Positions 32,090 through 44,225 of a stretch of DNA of 64,000 nucleotides are shown one piece after another. The position numbers and the translations under genes are program-made. Source of the stretch: Kitagawia praeruptora (lineage: Eukaryota; Streptophyta; Magnoliopsida; Apiales; Apiaceae); assembly GCA_037693485.1 (NCBI GenBank), contig CM075344.1, positions 99,607,001 to 99,671,000 of the forward strand, written 5' to 3'. The number at the start of each line of letters is the position of its first letter. Within the stretch, counting starts at the first letter, position 1. The notes beneath the pieces are model-generated. The model worked only from the letters and a program-made list of their open reading frames with translations. It ran no database searches and had not been told where the DNA came from.

Positions 32090-33491
32090 TGTTACGACCA
32101 ACTCAACACGCAAGTGCACGTGATCTCAAGTAATACAGATAGCAAATAAGGTTCGTTCCTACAGGGACTCGTTGTATTGTCTAGCTAATTCACTCACCAA
32201 TGTATGATTGTTTTCCGATGCTAAAACAAATAATAAAGTGGATTGTTGTTATCACTAAGATTTATCTAAGAAATTATAACTAATTATCAACTGCTTAAAC
32301 TGAGATTTATGTCGAATTACTTATGCAAATAAAACATGGGAATTTAGTTTCTTTAAACAATCCATCTATAGTCTCCAAATCCCTAGCCTTGTTCATGTGA
32401 TTTATTAACACCTGATCGAACACACAAAACTGATATAAGCCAACTTCCGTTAAACAAATACCATCCTAAACAATATCCACAATAAAGATAGAAATCATTT
32501 AGTCTCCCGATTATGCCAAGTCTTCATATGTCTATAAAGAATAAAACATAATGGTTGAGGTGCAAGCATTCAATTGATCACATAGTCGTCATAAAACGAT
32601 TAGAATTATGACACTAATTACGAATGATAATATCACGCATAAACCTACGCTAACATGGCAAGTTCTAAACTCTTATTTCCACTTTCGCTTCAACAAGAAT
32701 TAACTCACAATTACAGGAGTTAGCTACTCTCCTATAATGAATTAAATCAACCATGATAGGATATCACATCAATCACACTATAGGCATCGAGAAGATTCAA
32801 CACATAGAATTCATGAATAAATCCACTAAACCCCCATGACAACGAATTAGTTCATGATCGAACTAATCATCATCATGGGTACCAATGAAAACATGATAGA
32901 AAGAAATGAAGAATGACTGAGATAAATAACAAGGGTTTTAAAGAATACACCAAGGTTAAGCATCCACAAACTAGGAAGAATACAAGAATAAAATTGGGAA
33001 CTATCTTCTTCCTCCCTTCTTTGTGCTAAAGAAAAACTACGTTCGTAATACAAGCTGTCCTCTCTAGGGTTTTTTTACTTCCCCTATATGGGCCTCCAGG
33101 TGCTAGTACATAAAAGAAAATGTTTTTTTTTATTTAATTCACCCAAAACAAATCAGCAACCGGGTCAGACGAGACGGCGACGCGGCGCCGGCTTCAAGCA
33201 CAATTACGGCGATGCGGCGCCAGGATCTCCCCCACAGCGATGCGGTGCCGTCCTCCAGTATAAATACGGCGACGCGGCGCCGAGCCTACTGCCCAGCAAC
33301 ATAATTTTTTTCCTTTTCTTGAATTTGACTCCGTTTTGCACTTCGATTGTTACGCTTCGTTCCTCTAGCACCTGTGATTGATATCCCTGCACAATACCCT
33401 TAAAAGAGATCAAAAATACCACAACTCAAGTACAAACCATCGTTTTAAGCTAAATGGAAACGTTCTAAGTAGATAAAATACCCACTTATCA
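32090..33491 (-). repeat. Element C 5' LTR (1402 bp)
   Basis: Differences from the other LTR that I can see are at about 32351 (C for T), one extra T near 33129, 33246 (T for C), 33350 (T for C) and 33368 (G for A). The GC-box array is at 33175-33281, with the third box altered to TGCGGTGCC. Confidence 0.93.
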
Positions 33492-33812
33492 ATTGCATAT
33501 AGTGATTAAAGGCGTCAGATCTAAGCAAAGTATTTAATGAAGTTAGGATTCCATGGTTTATCTTGCAGAAGTAATTAAATTTCAATTCTGTTAGTTAGTT
33601 AATTCGTAGTTTTGTTAATTTGCTTCTTAGTTTAATTTAGTTAGTTAAAACCTTAATTTATTAATTGTCTTAGCAGTGAATTAAGATCATACACTGTTGC
33701 ATATGTGCGTTTACTGAATTAAAACCATAACCAGATCCCTGTGGGAACGAATTTGGACTTAACCTTATATATTACTTGTGACCACGTACGTTTGCGTGTT
33801 TTAGTGTAAACA
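33492..33812 (+). repeat. Element B 5' LTR, last segment
   Basis: It begins with the ATTGC duplication made by element C and continues to TGTAAACA. It aligns with 37943-38262 of the 3' LTR with about five differences. Confidence 0.9.
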
Positions 33813-33818
33813 AGTTTT

Positions 33819-33836
33819 TGGCGCCGCTACCGGGGA
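33819..33836 (+). promoter_or_regulatory. Element B primer binding site
   Basis: TGGCGCCGCTACCGGGGA begins six bases after the LTR. It resembles the tRNA-Asp-like site of element C with one further change. Confidence 0.85.
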
Positions 33837-33962
33837 TCATTGGTGTTTTATTTTTGGTTTATGTGCTTGTCAATAGTGGTCGTTAGCGTTCACTGACTCG
33901 GATTTGTTTTTCTTACCTATTTTGTTTAGTTTGGTGTGTTTCAGGTACTTGAGTGTTTGAAG

Positions 33963-34892
33963 ATGGTAGGCCAGGAGTTGCCATGGTGGGCATATTCGAG
34001 TACATCCATGCCTCAGCAATGTGAGCGGTGTTTGGGCGTTCATAATCCCTCACAATATTGTTACTACGAAGGAGTTGATCCATATGTCACTTATGAGGAG
34101 CAACCATATTTTCAATACCATCCTCAACAGTACCAGTAAGATGTTCCAGATATGTCATATGTCTTTGGTAGTGAAGAGTTTCAACATCAGCAACCTATTC
34201 CTAATTTTCAGTCAGATGAGGTTGATGATTTGAAGGAGCTTAGGAAGGAGATTAGGATGCTTGTAGAGAATCATGAGAAGCTTACCAAATCTATGGGGAC
34301 ACTTGTTGCTCAAGTTTTGAGTGCCTTGGAACAAGAGAATCAATAATTCATACTAGAGGCAACACCAGAGAATAACGGTGACTTGGAGCAAGGTATTGCT
34401 TGTATAATTGAGGAAGACAAATTCCAAGATGAGGTGAGCATTCGCAAGCCATGTAAGGAATTTGATCATGTTAGGATGGTGGATGATTTGGAGAGGGCAT
34501 TATTTGGGACAGACACTGATGAGCTGCACAAATTTCAAAAATTGGTATGTGCGTACCAAGAGGATGATGAACATGAGAAAGATGCAGATTTTCTACTTGT
34601 CTCAGAGTTTAAAGATGGAGGTAGCGCATTAGGGCCAATGGAGGAAGTTCTTTTTGAGGAACCAAAGGCTTCAGCAACTTACATTTACCCTCCTCCATTA
34701 TGTTCAAGCGAAGCCCGCGAGTGTGTGTTGTTCTACAAATTGACAGGTTTTGGGTCAACAGACGAAGGCATTGGAATTGGATATAGCTGTTATACGAATA
34801 GGCCAAACGAGGTTAAGGGGCAGAAAGTGTGCCGCCGTGATGATGATGAAGTCTCACGAAGAGAGGACCAGGCCAACTATTATCATCCTTAA
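33963..34892 (+). pseudogene. Element B residual gag-like ORF, broken by stops
   Basis: Three open blocks lie in the same frame: 33963-34139, 34140-34346 and 34347-34892, separated by TAA codons at 34137-34139 and 34344-34346. The first block has CERCLGVHNPSQYC, close in spacing and position to the Gag Cys/His cluster of element C. The second has a heptad-like coiled coil (LKELRKEIRMLVENHEKLTK), as in the Gag end of C. The third, about 170 codons, is acidic with a Cys-rich end and matches nothing I know. There is no protease or polymerase. It looks like a shortened Gag that has drifted. Confidence 0.6.
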
Positions 34893-34908
34893 TGGAGGCT
34901 TGGAAGTT

Positions 34909-34955
34909 ACGTCAAGCTATTGACGTTAAAGAAGCGCTTCTTGGGAGGCAACCCA
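34909..34955 (+). repeat. Conserved hairpin plus GGGAGGCAACCCA block in B
   Basis: The inverted repeat acgtcaagctattgacgt (34909-34926) is followed by gcgcttcttgggaggcaacc (34934-34953). Element C has the same pair in the same order and sense just after pol (26471-26425). Confidence 0.8.
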
Positions 34956-36631
34956 AGCATTGTTGTATACTGGTATGTTTTTTTTTACTTTCCCTCGTAT
35001 TTACTTCCATTCAATGAGGACATTGAATTTTTCAAGTTTGGGGGTGGTTTGAGGGATAAGTAGTGTATATTTATGTGATTGTTAGTCATTGTGTTCATGT
35101 AGGGTTTCATGCTTTGCATATTAGTAGTAGTAAATTATGCATTTATGTTCGTGTTATCTATGTTTGTTTCATATAGGACATTCTGTTTTTATGTTCGTAT
35201 TTCATGTGAGTTCATAATAGTTTGCATTTACACCCATGCTTGATAGGAATTTTTTTGTTGTTGACGCTTTTGATTGAGAAGTGATATGCTTTGTTCTTAT
35301 GCACACACATACACTAGTAAGTTGAAGCTAGTAGACTTATTGAATGTTGTAAGTGATTAGAAGGACATGAATATGTGCAAGATGATTTAGTTTGCATGCT
35401 TTGAATACAAGTCAGTGCGTTAGAGAGATTTTTTGCTTGGGATTGAGTATGTTTTTTCCACTAAGTGAGATTTTGAGCCATATTGCATATCTGTTGCAAT
35501 TTATTCATTTGCTTGAGTGTCCACGGATTGTTTGCATTGCTAGCAGTTGTTTGAGGTCTTTCTTGAAACGCATGACATTATTTGACGATTAAAATGTTAA
35601 AGGCAATAGGAATAACCGCATATTTTCCCATATTACCACACCATATTTATATGATCAATTAGTTAACCCGTTGAGCTTAATCCTATTTTTTCGGTGACAT
35701 ACCACATTACTTGCCTAGACCTTTTTCTTGTATTGGCCTTATATTAATTGGAACCCGCATTGTCAAAGGCTAGTAGAGTGCTTAAGGGAGTAATAAGGTG
35801 TGCAAGGAGGGGTTATTGTTGGTCTTACTTTTGGGGAAATATTGAAAATTGGGATTGTTTACTTGATAGTCAGCTTGTGTAATAAAATTGTGGGATCATT
35901 GTTATTGTTATATTATTGTTTGTGTTATATTTAGCTCTCGAAAAAAGAAAAAAAGAAAAAAAAACAAAAAAAAAGAAGAAAAAAAAAATATTATGAGAGC
36001 ATATTTGTGTTTATTCTGATCCTACTTCAGTCGACTAGTCGAGTGTTTTTGTCGGAAGAATAATAGATTATGTGGGGGAAAATAGGGTGTTGTGTATGAT
36101 TTATTATGGTACTTACTAGCTTTTGACACTTCACCTATTTTGGCTTATTTGAAATACCTTGTCCCTAGCCCCGTTACAACCCAAATAAAGACCTTTTGAT
36201 TATCGTCATTAATGTATGTTGTGTTAAGAGTTAGATTGATACCAAATGTCAAGCATGTTTATGATTTTGTTGGAATTGAGTGATACACTTACCCTTGTTC
36301 TTGAGTGAATATTCTTTTGTGAGTGAATTATGAGTGTTTGCTTGTTTTTGCGTATGAGATCCCGAGTTTTGTCTCAAAGATGTACTCTTGTAGGCTTAGC
36401 ATGATTACTAACTTATTCTTACATTTGACATGGGCTTGTGAGAACTTATGCATGTTCATTGAGTAGACTATGTGAATACTTGCACTTTCGACACCAAGAC
36501 ATTGCGTATTTACTTTGATTCTTAAGTTGATATGGCATGAGAGGATTTGAAGGTGTGGTAGGATATTAGTACTAGATTATTTGCATTTTTCATATTAGTT
36601 GCATTCATGCATTGCATTGCATTAGGTTAAA
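34956..36631 (+). other. Element B non-coding internal region
   Basis: No ORF is supported. CAATGAGGACATTG with AAGTTTGGGGGTGG (about 35013-35045) matches element C's 3' region. An A-rich run with G interruptions lies at 35939-35990, and a GTCGACTAGTCGAG palindrome-rich spot at about 36030. Confidence 0.6.
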
Positions 36632-36817
36632 TGGATTTTGTGGGTACATTCGCTATAGGCCCTCACGAGACCTTACTCGTCCACTAGGGCTGCCTAGGGG
36701 TTTAAAGGGCTTGTTGCATATGCCAAATGCAACCGTGATCACCTACGGAAGTGGTACTAGTTAGTTAGTGTAATTGTTTATGCTTGAGGACAAGCATCGG
36801 TTTAAGTTTGGGGATGT
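36632..36817 (+). promoter_or_regulatory. Element B 3' conserved block with polypurine tract
   Basis: This block is nearly identical to the 3' block of element C (23620-23412 on the minus strand), including cctcacgagaccttactcgt and gaggacaagcatcggtttaa. It ends in gtttggggatg right before the 3' LTR. Conservation here but not elsewhere suggests a cis-acting role in replication. Confidence 0.8.
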
Positions 36818-38262
36818 GATAAGTGGATTTTATATCCACTTGGAACGTTCCATATCGGCTTAAATTGGTGTATTTGGTCTCAAGTTTGTCGTAGTTTTTA
36901 TGTGTTTTATTTACTTGTGCGGGTTTGGAGAAATATCGATTAGGGTTGAATTTTCCGTTGATTTTGGAGTTGATTATGCTATGGAATGAAGAATGGTGAC
37001 TTATTATCAACTACTAAGAGTCTTGCAAGACATTGGAATGAAGACGGGAAATGAATGCAAAAGGAACGGAAGAAAACGGACGAGAAACGAGAGAAATATT
37101 TCAGGAAAAATCAGCCTGAACAGCCAAGGCAGCGCAGGCTGCGCTTGAAGCTGCGCAGGCTGCGCTCTGGACAGAGGAGGCAGCGCAGGCTGCGCTCTAG
37201 CTGCGCAGGCAGCGCTCCTGCGGGGGAAAAATTGCTGAAAATCTCCGTTTTGCCCTTAAACGAATTCTAATTGAATTTTTGGTATCCAAACCTATTTCTA
37301 ATTGTATTCTAGGTTGTTTTTCTTGTTGGGCAAGATATCTAGGCCTATATAAACACATCCAACCCTTGTAATTTATGATCATTAGGAGAGAACCATTACA
37401 TATCAATTGCTTAGGTTTATTTGTATTTTTTTCATACTTTGTTTTTTTCATGGTTTCATCAGATCCCATGATGACGAGAGGTTCAATTATGAACTAATCG
37501 TTGTCATGGGATTCTAACGGATTTATTTATGGAGTTTAGTATCTTGATGCTTTAAAGATCTGTGTGTGATGTATATCTTGATATCCTCGTATGGTTGTGA
37601 TTCATGTGTTTAGATGCGTCATGAACATCTAATTTGTTAATCTCTTGCTAAACGAGAGTGGATCTTGAGATTTAGAACTTGCCATGCTAGCATAGGATAG
37701 GTTGATGTTTTAACATCATGATTTGTGGCGTAAATAGAGATAATATGCTGCCCTATGTGATCAATGTGGATAACTTGTTCTTCAACCGTTATGTTTTCAA
37801 ATTCTATAGAGATATAGGGTCTAAGCATAATTGGTGTCTATTCATCTTCTATCTCTTTTGTGGATGTATGTTTAGTTTGGTATTCGTATACTGAGAAGTA
37901 GCGTATACTTGTTTCGTGTTATCCGATCAGATATCATAACCATTGCATATAGTGATTAAAGGCGTCAGATCTAAGCAAAGTATTTAATGAAGTTAGGATT
38001 CCATGGTTTATCATGCAGAAGTAATTAGATTTCAATTCTGTTAGTTAGTTAATTCGTAGTTTTGTTAATTTGCTTCTTAGTTTAATTTAGTTAGTTAAAA
38101 CCTTAATTTATTAATTGTCTTAGCAGTGAATTAAGATCATACACTGTTGCATAGGTGCGTTTACTGAATTAAACCCATAACTAGATCCCTGTGGGAACGA
38201 ATTTGGACTTAACCTTATATATTACTTGTGACCACGTACGCTTGCGTGTTTTAGTGTAAACA
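36818..38262 (+). repeat. Element B 3' LTR (1445 bp)
   Basis: It is complete, begins TGATAAGTGG and ends GTAAACA, followed by CCTAT. TATATAAAC is at about 37346 and the GC island at 37127-37224. Confidence 0.92.
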
Positions 38263-38267
38263 CCTAT

Positions 38268-40389
38268 GGTCGTCTATCCAGGCCAAGAAACCAGCTCTTT
38301 CCAGACGATGGTTTCTCCTCTAATCAATCTCGATCGCCCATTACCACCGGGGGTACAGATCCATACTCATGGTCTGCCTAATTACCCTCCAACTACTCAA
38401 GGTCCTGGACCAAGTGGCCACGCCTTGCAGATTCGAGACCGAGAGTACTATGACTACTCTGGTCCCTATACTGATGATTCGTCGTCTGACGATGATGATC
38501 GTGATGAAGCCCCGAGGAGGCGACGTGCAAGCAGAGAGCCAAGAAGGAGAACACAAACTATTCATGATGGACCTCCTTTGACAGCTGGTGAGAGAATTAA
38601 GGCTCATGAGGCCGAGATTTTAAGGATAAAGGAAGATATTGCGAGAGAATAAGCTAGGTTGAATCAAACTCAACCTCCTCCAACCTCAGGACCGATACCC
38701 ATTATAGACTTAGAGAGGTCTTCAAGGAGGCAGAGAAGGGCTGACGCCCCAACTGGAAGAACAACAAGGGTGGAAACCCCCAGGAGCAACCCCAAAGATC
38801 TGATGCCACTCGGGGATCCTGATGATCCCATACCCCCATTTACTGAAGAGGTGATGAATGCTCGTATCTCAAAGAAGTTCAAAATGCCGACAATTAAGGC
38901 TTACGATGGAACGGGTGACCCTGCAAATCATGTCAGGACGTTTTCGAATGCACTGTTGCTACAGCCTTCAAGTGATGCCTTAAAGTGTAGGGCGTTCCCT
39001 CAAACCCTGTCGGGTATGGCTAAAAGATGGTACAGCTGGTTGCCTGCAAACTCAATTGGCTCTTTCAAAGAGTTAAGTGCTGCCTTTGTTAGCAAGTTTA
39101 TCAGCGAAAGAGTGCATGAGAAAAGCTCTGCATCTCTTATGTATGTGGTGCAAGGGAAGAATGCGAATCTGAGAGACTACCTTAAGAGGTTTACTAAGGA
39201 GACTTTGAACATCACTGATTTTGAGAATAAGGTGGCGATGGTAGCCCTGGAGCATGGCACTACCGACCTGTACTTTAAAAGGTCATTGGCAAAGCATCCT
39301 CCCGAAAATATGGCTAAGCTCCAGCGAAGGGCTGACAAGTATATCAAGGCTGAGGATAGTATAAAAAAGGAGGTCACGATAAGCAAAGATCGGGGTAACA
39401 ATGATACAAAGAAGCGAAAGCAAGAACAGGAGTACGATGCTAGGGACAAGTACCCCCGAACTAGCAAGGACTCTGATTCACCACCGAAAAAGAGTTTGGG
39501 GCCAAGGTTTTCTGATTATGCAAGGTTGAATGCCCCAAGGAGCCAGATCTTATTGGATATCGAGAAGGATAAGGACTTTCGATGGCCGAAACCACTTAGT
39601 GGAGACCCCGAGAAGAGAAACAAGGATCTATACTGTAGATTCCACAAGGATGTGGGACATGATACGGATGATTGCAGACAGTTAAAGGACGAGATTGAGT
39701 TCTTAATCTGTAAAGGAAAGCTAAATAAATTTACTAAGGGTGAAGATCGTGGAATCCAAAGAAGCGATTACGACAGGAGAGACAGTGATAGAAGAGATAA
39801 TAATCGTGATCGTAGCACACAACCCCGAGGGCCAGTTATCAACATGATTTGGGGAGGTCCAACGGTGGCCGGCACAACTCAAAATTCACGAAAGGCTTAT
39901 GCTAGAGAAGTGATGCACATTATAGGAGAGGCCCCAAAGCGTGCTAAGACAGAAATAGCAATTGGTTTTGACGACTCAGACCTTGAAAGGGTGAAGTTCC
40001 CCCATGACGACCCGTTGGTCATAACCCCTGTGATTGGAAACTCAGAAGTAAAGCGAGTCTTGATAGATAATGGAGCCTCTGTTGATATTTTGTTTCATGA
40101 CGCATTCGTGAAAATGGGGTACACTGACTCTCAGCTGACACCGACCAACATGCCCATCTACGGGTTTAATAGAGTTGAATCCAAGGTAGAAGGAACTATC
40201 CAACTACCCATGACGATCGGGCAAGAACCTAAGGAGGCTACTCAGATGTTGAACTTTCTGGTAATTAAGGCGGCCTCAACTTATAACACAATCCTAGGAA
40301 GGACTGGACTAATTCATACATTCAAGGCTGTTGCCTCAACTTACCATATGAAGATTAAGTTTCCAACCCGGAATGGCATTGGAGAATAA
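38268..40389 (+). pseudogene. Element A gag and protease, with stops
   Basis: The frame continues directly from 12077. A TAA stop is at 38650-38652, and the frame is open again to a second TAA at 40387-40389. Readable parts are the Gag core (FKMPTIKAYDGTGDPANHVR, MAKRWYSWLPANSIGS), a Lys/Arg-rich region, the zinc motif CRFHKDVGHDTDDC (about 39640), and an aspartic protease with LIDNGASVDILF (about 40065). Stop codons without frameshifts in this stretch indicate decay by point mutation. Confidence 0.85.
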
Positions 40390-42874
40390 AAGGGCGACCA
40401 GAAGATGGCAAGAAGTTGCTATGTGTCTGCATTAAGGGCTGATGGAGTCGGGGGGCAGGTACTCCCAATTGAAGACATGGATGTCCGTGGTGATGATGAG
40501 CACCGAGGGAAGCCAGCAGAGGAGTTGATCCCCATACCTCTAGAGCTGGGTGACCTTGAGAAAGTTAGTTATATAGGAGCTTCTCTGAAGGAACCCTTGA
40601 AGGGAAAGTTGACGGCATTCTTGCAAGAGAACAGTGATGTGTTTGCTTGGACTGCGGCTGATATGCCAGGGATTGATCCCCAACTCATAACTCACAAGTT
40701 GAATATTGATCCTGAACGAAAAAAGATAAAACAGAAAAAGAGGAATTTTGCTCTTGAAAGGCAGGAGGCCATTAAGCAAGAGGTTGATAAGCTCTTAGAA
40801 GTGGAGGATGTGTATAGACTTCACTGATTTGAATGATGCATGTCCGAAGGATTATTTTCCCCTGCCAAGGATAGACATGTTGATAGATGACACAGCTGGA
40901 CATGAGATGTTGAGCTTCATGGACGGGTTCAGCGGCTACAATCAGATTAAGATGCACAAGGATGACATCCCAAAGGTATCTTTCATAACTGACTTTGGTG
41001 TTTTCTGCTATCTTGTTATGGCTTTTGGTCTAAAGAATGCAGGCGCTACTTACCAACGACTGGTGAATAAGATTTTCGCCCATCTGATTGGGAAAACCAT
41101 GGAGGTCTATATTGATGACATGTTAGTCAAGAGCCTTTGCAAGGCAGATCACATTAAACACCTCAGAGAGGCATTCGAAGTGCTGAGGCACCACAAGATG
41201 ATGTTGAATCCAGCCAAGTGTGCTTTTGGAGTTGGATCATGAAAATTTTTGGGTTTGATGGTTTCGAAGAGAGGCATAGAGGCCAACCCTGATAAGATAA
41301 AAGTGATTTTAGACATGGAACCACCCCGTTCCATACGAGATGTATAGAAGCTAACCGGCCGAGTTGTAGCCCTAGGGAGATTCATCTCCAAGTCTGGTGA
41401 CAAGTGCTTGCCTTTCTTTCAAGCAATAAAGAAGGTGAAAAATTTTGAGTGGACTTCTGAGAACCAAGAGGCCTTCGATCGGCTGGAGAAGTACATGGCT
41501 GAAGCCCCACTGTTGGCCAAGCCTATTCCCGAAGAGACTCTTTATCTATACCTGGCGGTATCTGAACAAGCATTGAGTGCTGTCCTTATTCGAGAAGAGA
41601 AGAAAATTCAGAAACCTATCTACTATGTGAGCAAGGTGTTGCATGGGGCTGAGTTGAATTACTCACCCATTGAGAAGTTTGCTTTGGCATTAGTAACAGC
41701 CTCGAGGAAGTTGCGACCTTACTTTCAGGCACATAAGATTCAAGTCTTGATAGACCAGCAGTTGAGAAATATTTTACACAGCCCTAAAGCCAGTGGAAGG
41801 CTAATCAAGTGGGCAATCGAACTTGGAGAATTTGACATCACATACAAGCCTCAGACAGCCATCAAGGCTCAGGCATTGGCTGACTTCGTGGTTGAATGTA
41901 CCATTGGCAACCAAGAAGTCGGGGGGGCAGGAGATAGTAACCACCCTTGGAAGTGAGAATAAAGATGAAGAACTTGTACCTGAGCTTAAGGAGTATTGGG
42001 TGCTCTATTTTGATGGAGCGTCAAAAACAAAATCTAGTGGTGCAGGTTTGGTCTTGCAAAGCCCTGATGGGTTCAAAGTTGAGTACGCTTTAAAGTTGGA
42101 CTTTCCAACAACTAACAACGAAGCTGAGTATGAAGCCTTGATAGCCGGATTGGGCTTGGCCAGAATCATGAGGGTCAAGAACCTCAAAGTTTGTGGAGAT
42201 TCAAGACTGGTAGTTTCGCAGGTGAATGGTGAATTTGAGGCCAAGGATGAAACTATGGCAAAGTATTTGAGAGTTGTGAAGGTTGTTATGACTCAGTTTG
42301 ATGAATGCTATGTGGAGCATATTCCGAGAGAAGAGAACATTAAGGTCGATGCCCTGTCCAAGTTCGCTTCTTCTGAGATAGAGAATTATGCAGGGAGTGT
42401 TTACTTCCAGGTCTTGAAGGCCCCGACCGTCAACTCGAAATTGGTGGCATTAATTGATATAGGGGGCTGTTGGATAGATCCTATCAAGGCTCACCTTGAA
42501 ACCGGATGGCTCCCTGACAATGCCTTGGAGGCACGAAAATTGTTAGTGAGGGCATTGAGATATGCCTTAATTGAAGGCATCCTTTATAAGAGGTCGTTTG
42601 TCACCCCATACTTGAAGTGTTTAAGGCCCCAAGAGGCAAAGGAAGCATTAGAGGAAGTTCATGGAGGGATCTGTTGGCAACACTTGGGGGGTAGAGCCCT
42701 AGATCACAAGATCACTCGTTTGGGATTCTATTGGTCGGAGATGTTGGCCGATGCAAAGAATTATGTCAAAAAGTGTGACAGATGCCAAAAACACGCTCCT
42801 ATTGTAAGGCAACCACCAGAGATGTTAACGTCAATTAACTCTCCCATCCCGTTTGACATGTGGGGGATGGACAT
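40390..42874 (+). pseudogene. Element A reverse transcriptase, dual RNase H and start of integrase
   Basis: A deletion at about 40800-40808 removes the first part of the reverse transcriptase and shifts the frame. RT motifs remain: CIDFTDLNDACPKDYF, FMDGFSGYNQI and VYIDDMLVKS (about 41120). Stops follow at 41240-41242 (TGA) and 41345-41347 (TAG). The first RNase H (about 41540-41900) has YLAVSEQALSAVL where an active enzyme would have a catalytic Asp. A frameshift lies in the G-run at about 41920. A second, archaeal-type RNase H with YFDGASKTKSSGAGL follows (about 42005-42360), then the integrase zinc region ending CDRCQKHAP. Element D interrupts after WGMDI. Confidence 0.85.
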
Positions 42875-43740
42875 TGTTGATGAGTGGATTTCGTAACAAC
42901 TTGCTGAGAGGTTTACGGGTAGTTGTATAGGCTAGCGATCAACTGTTCTGTGAAAAGGTTTGGGTTGTGTTTGTGGGGGTTGAGCTGTGCTCGAGGGTGT
43001 CTCCAATAATCTCAAGTGCCTTTAGAGAAAATCAGAGAACTTAATGCGTCTTACCCCTGAGGTGCCTACGTACCCTTGTATATATAGGGATCAAGCTCAC
43101 GTAGTTTTAATATGATTCTGTCTCTTACTGGAATAGCTGTATTCGGTCACCTAGTTCGTGTAGGACTCAGGTTCCTTTAGAGCCTTCCACGAACTAGTTG
43201 GCTAAGTAGAGCACAAACTCGAGTTCGCACCCTACTATAATTCTCTCATTGATCGGAGATAATTCTAGGATCATCTGCGCCCTAGAATTATATTCCAATA
43301 TCAATTCGTTTATCTGTTCTAGATGGCTTCTAGAACCTTCTGTTGGCAACTCGTAGGAACCTGGTACTCAGGAACCTCTGTCTAGGAACCTGGTGCTCAG
43401 GAACCTTCTTATTTCGGGACATATTGCTTAGGGACCTCATTATAGGTACTTGTACCTGCACAAATAACAAACTGGTTAGACTGGATATCTCTTCTCATGC
43501 CCTCGTCATCTCAATGGCTGTTGCTATGCTAACTCGAACTCCTCGGCTGGGAGGAACCTGGCCTTCTAATACTCTGCTCAGCTTCCTGACCATTGGGAAC
43601 CTCCTGATACTCATACTTCCTTAGTCATTTCTTCTATCTGGTCTTCATAACTCGTACTGGATCAATCTTCTGGCTCGTATGGATCGAACCCTATAGCTTA
43701 ATGGGCCTAAATCTAGCCCATGGAGATTTTGGGCACAACA
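42875..43740 (-). repeat. Element D 3' LTR (866 bp)
   Basis: The plus-strand ends are TGTTGATGAG and GGGCACAACA, giving terminal inverted repeats TGTTG/CAACA. AGGAACCT or its complement occurs about six times (near 43169, 43369, 43380, 43394, 43408 and 43552). The plus-strand tatatatagg at 43077-43087 may be a chance AT block. Confidence 0.92.
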
Positions 43741-44225
43741 AGTACCCCCCGGTTCCTTGAAATCATGTAATGTGAAAGGAACCTATTCTAATTCTACGAT
43801 CAAAAGTTCAATGCTTAACCGTTCTAGTAACAATACCTTGCTTCAACATTTTATATCCAAGCCTATGTGAGCTAACTCGACATAGGAAACAGGACATAGA
43901 ATATTTTCAGCTTAATATAATCTTGAGTAAGCTTCCTTCGCACCAAGGAACCTGTTATCTTGCTATTTTCTTCTTCAGATCGCAGCTCTCGAAATCTACT
44001 CTATGTTTGCATTCAGCTCCCCCAGGGAGTCTAACTTGTCACTCAACCCCACGTCTCTTTAAATTTAATAATTTAAGAGGGGATAACGATTGGTAAGCAG
44101 GAGATAATTCGAAATTCAAATTCAAACTTATCACTTACCGGTGTTGCAGTTAATGCGTGAGTTCCCTAGGTTCACACGCCTCTCACGCGTGTACCTCTTC
44201 GTTTTACTGCTCCAGTAAGGCTCTG
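43741..44225 (-). other. Element D polypurine tract and 3' non-coding region
   Basis: On the minus strand caaggaaccggggggtact (43759-43741) directly precedes the 3' LTR and is the polypurine tract. The rest contains two more AGGAACCT copies (about 43791 and 43952) and no ORF. It is also the upstream region of the antisense gene. Confidence 0.7.

Larger units (their letters stand above)
22011..33491 (-). mobile_element. Element C: Athila-like Ty3/gypsy retrotransposon, structurally intact
   Basis: It is flanked by ATTGC (22006-22010 and 33492-33496). LTRs of 1401-1402 bp differ by about 4 substitutions and one T-run length change (0.3%). On the minus strand the order is 5' LTR, tRNA-Asp-like primer site, one uninterrupted gag-pol of 1821 codons, a conserved hairpin region, an accessory ORF of 392 codons, a 1.5-kb 3' region, polypurine tract and 3' LTR. 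All retroviral-type enzymes show their catalytic motifs, so this copy may still be able to move itself and related elements such as B. Confidence 0.93.
12078..38262 (+). mobile_element. Element B: non-autonomous gypsy-derived (LARD-like) element inside A's gag
   Basis: It is flanked by CCTAT on both sides. Its own sequence is two LTRs of about 1445 bp and a 3.0-kb internal part (33813-36817). The 5' LTR is in three pieces, 12078-12084, 20883-22010 and 33492-33812, because the copia and element C landed in it; the pieces add up to 1446 bp once target duplications are removed. The LTRs differ at about 18 positions (1.2%). No protease, polymerase or integrase is present. Termini, primer site and the last 190 bp resemble element C, so C-like proteins probably mobilised it. 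Confidence 0.88.
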
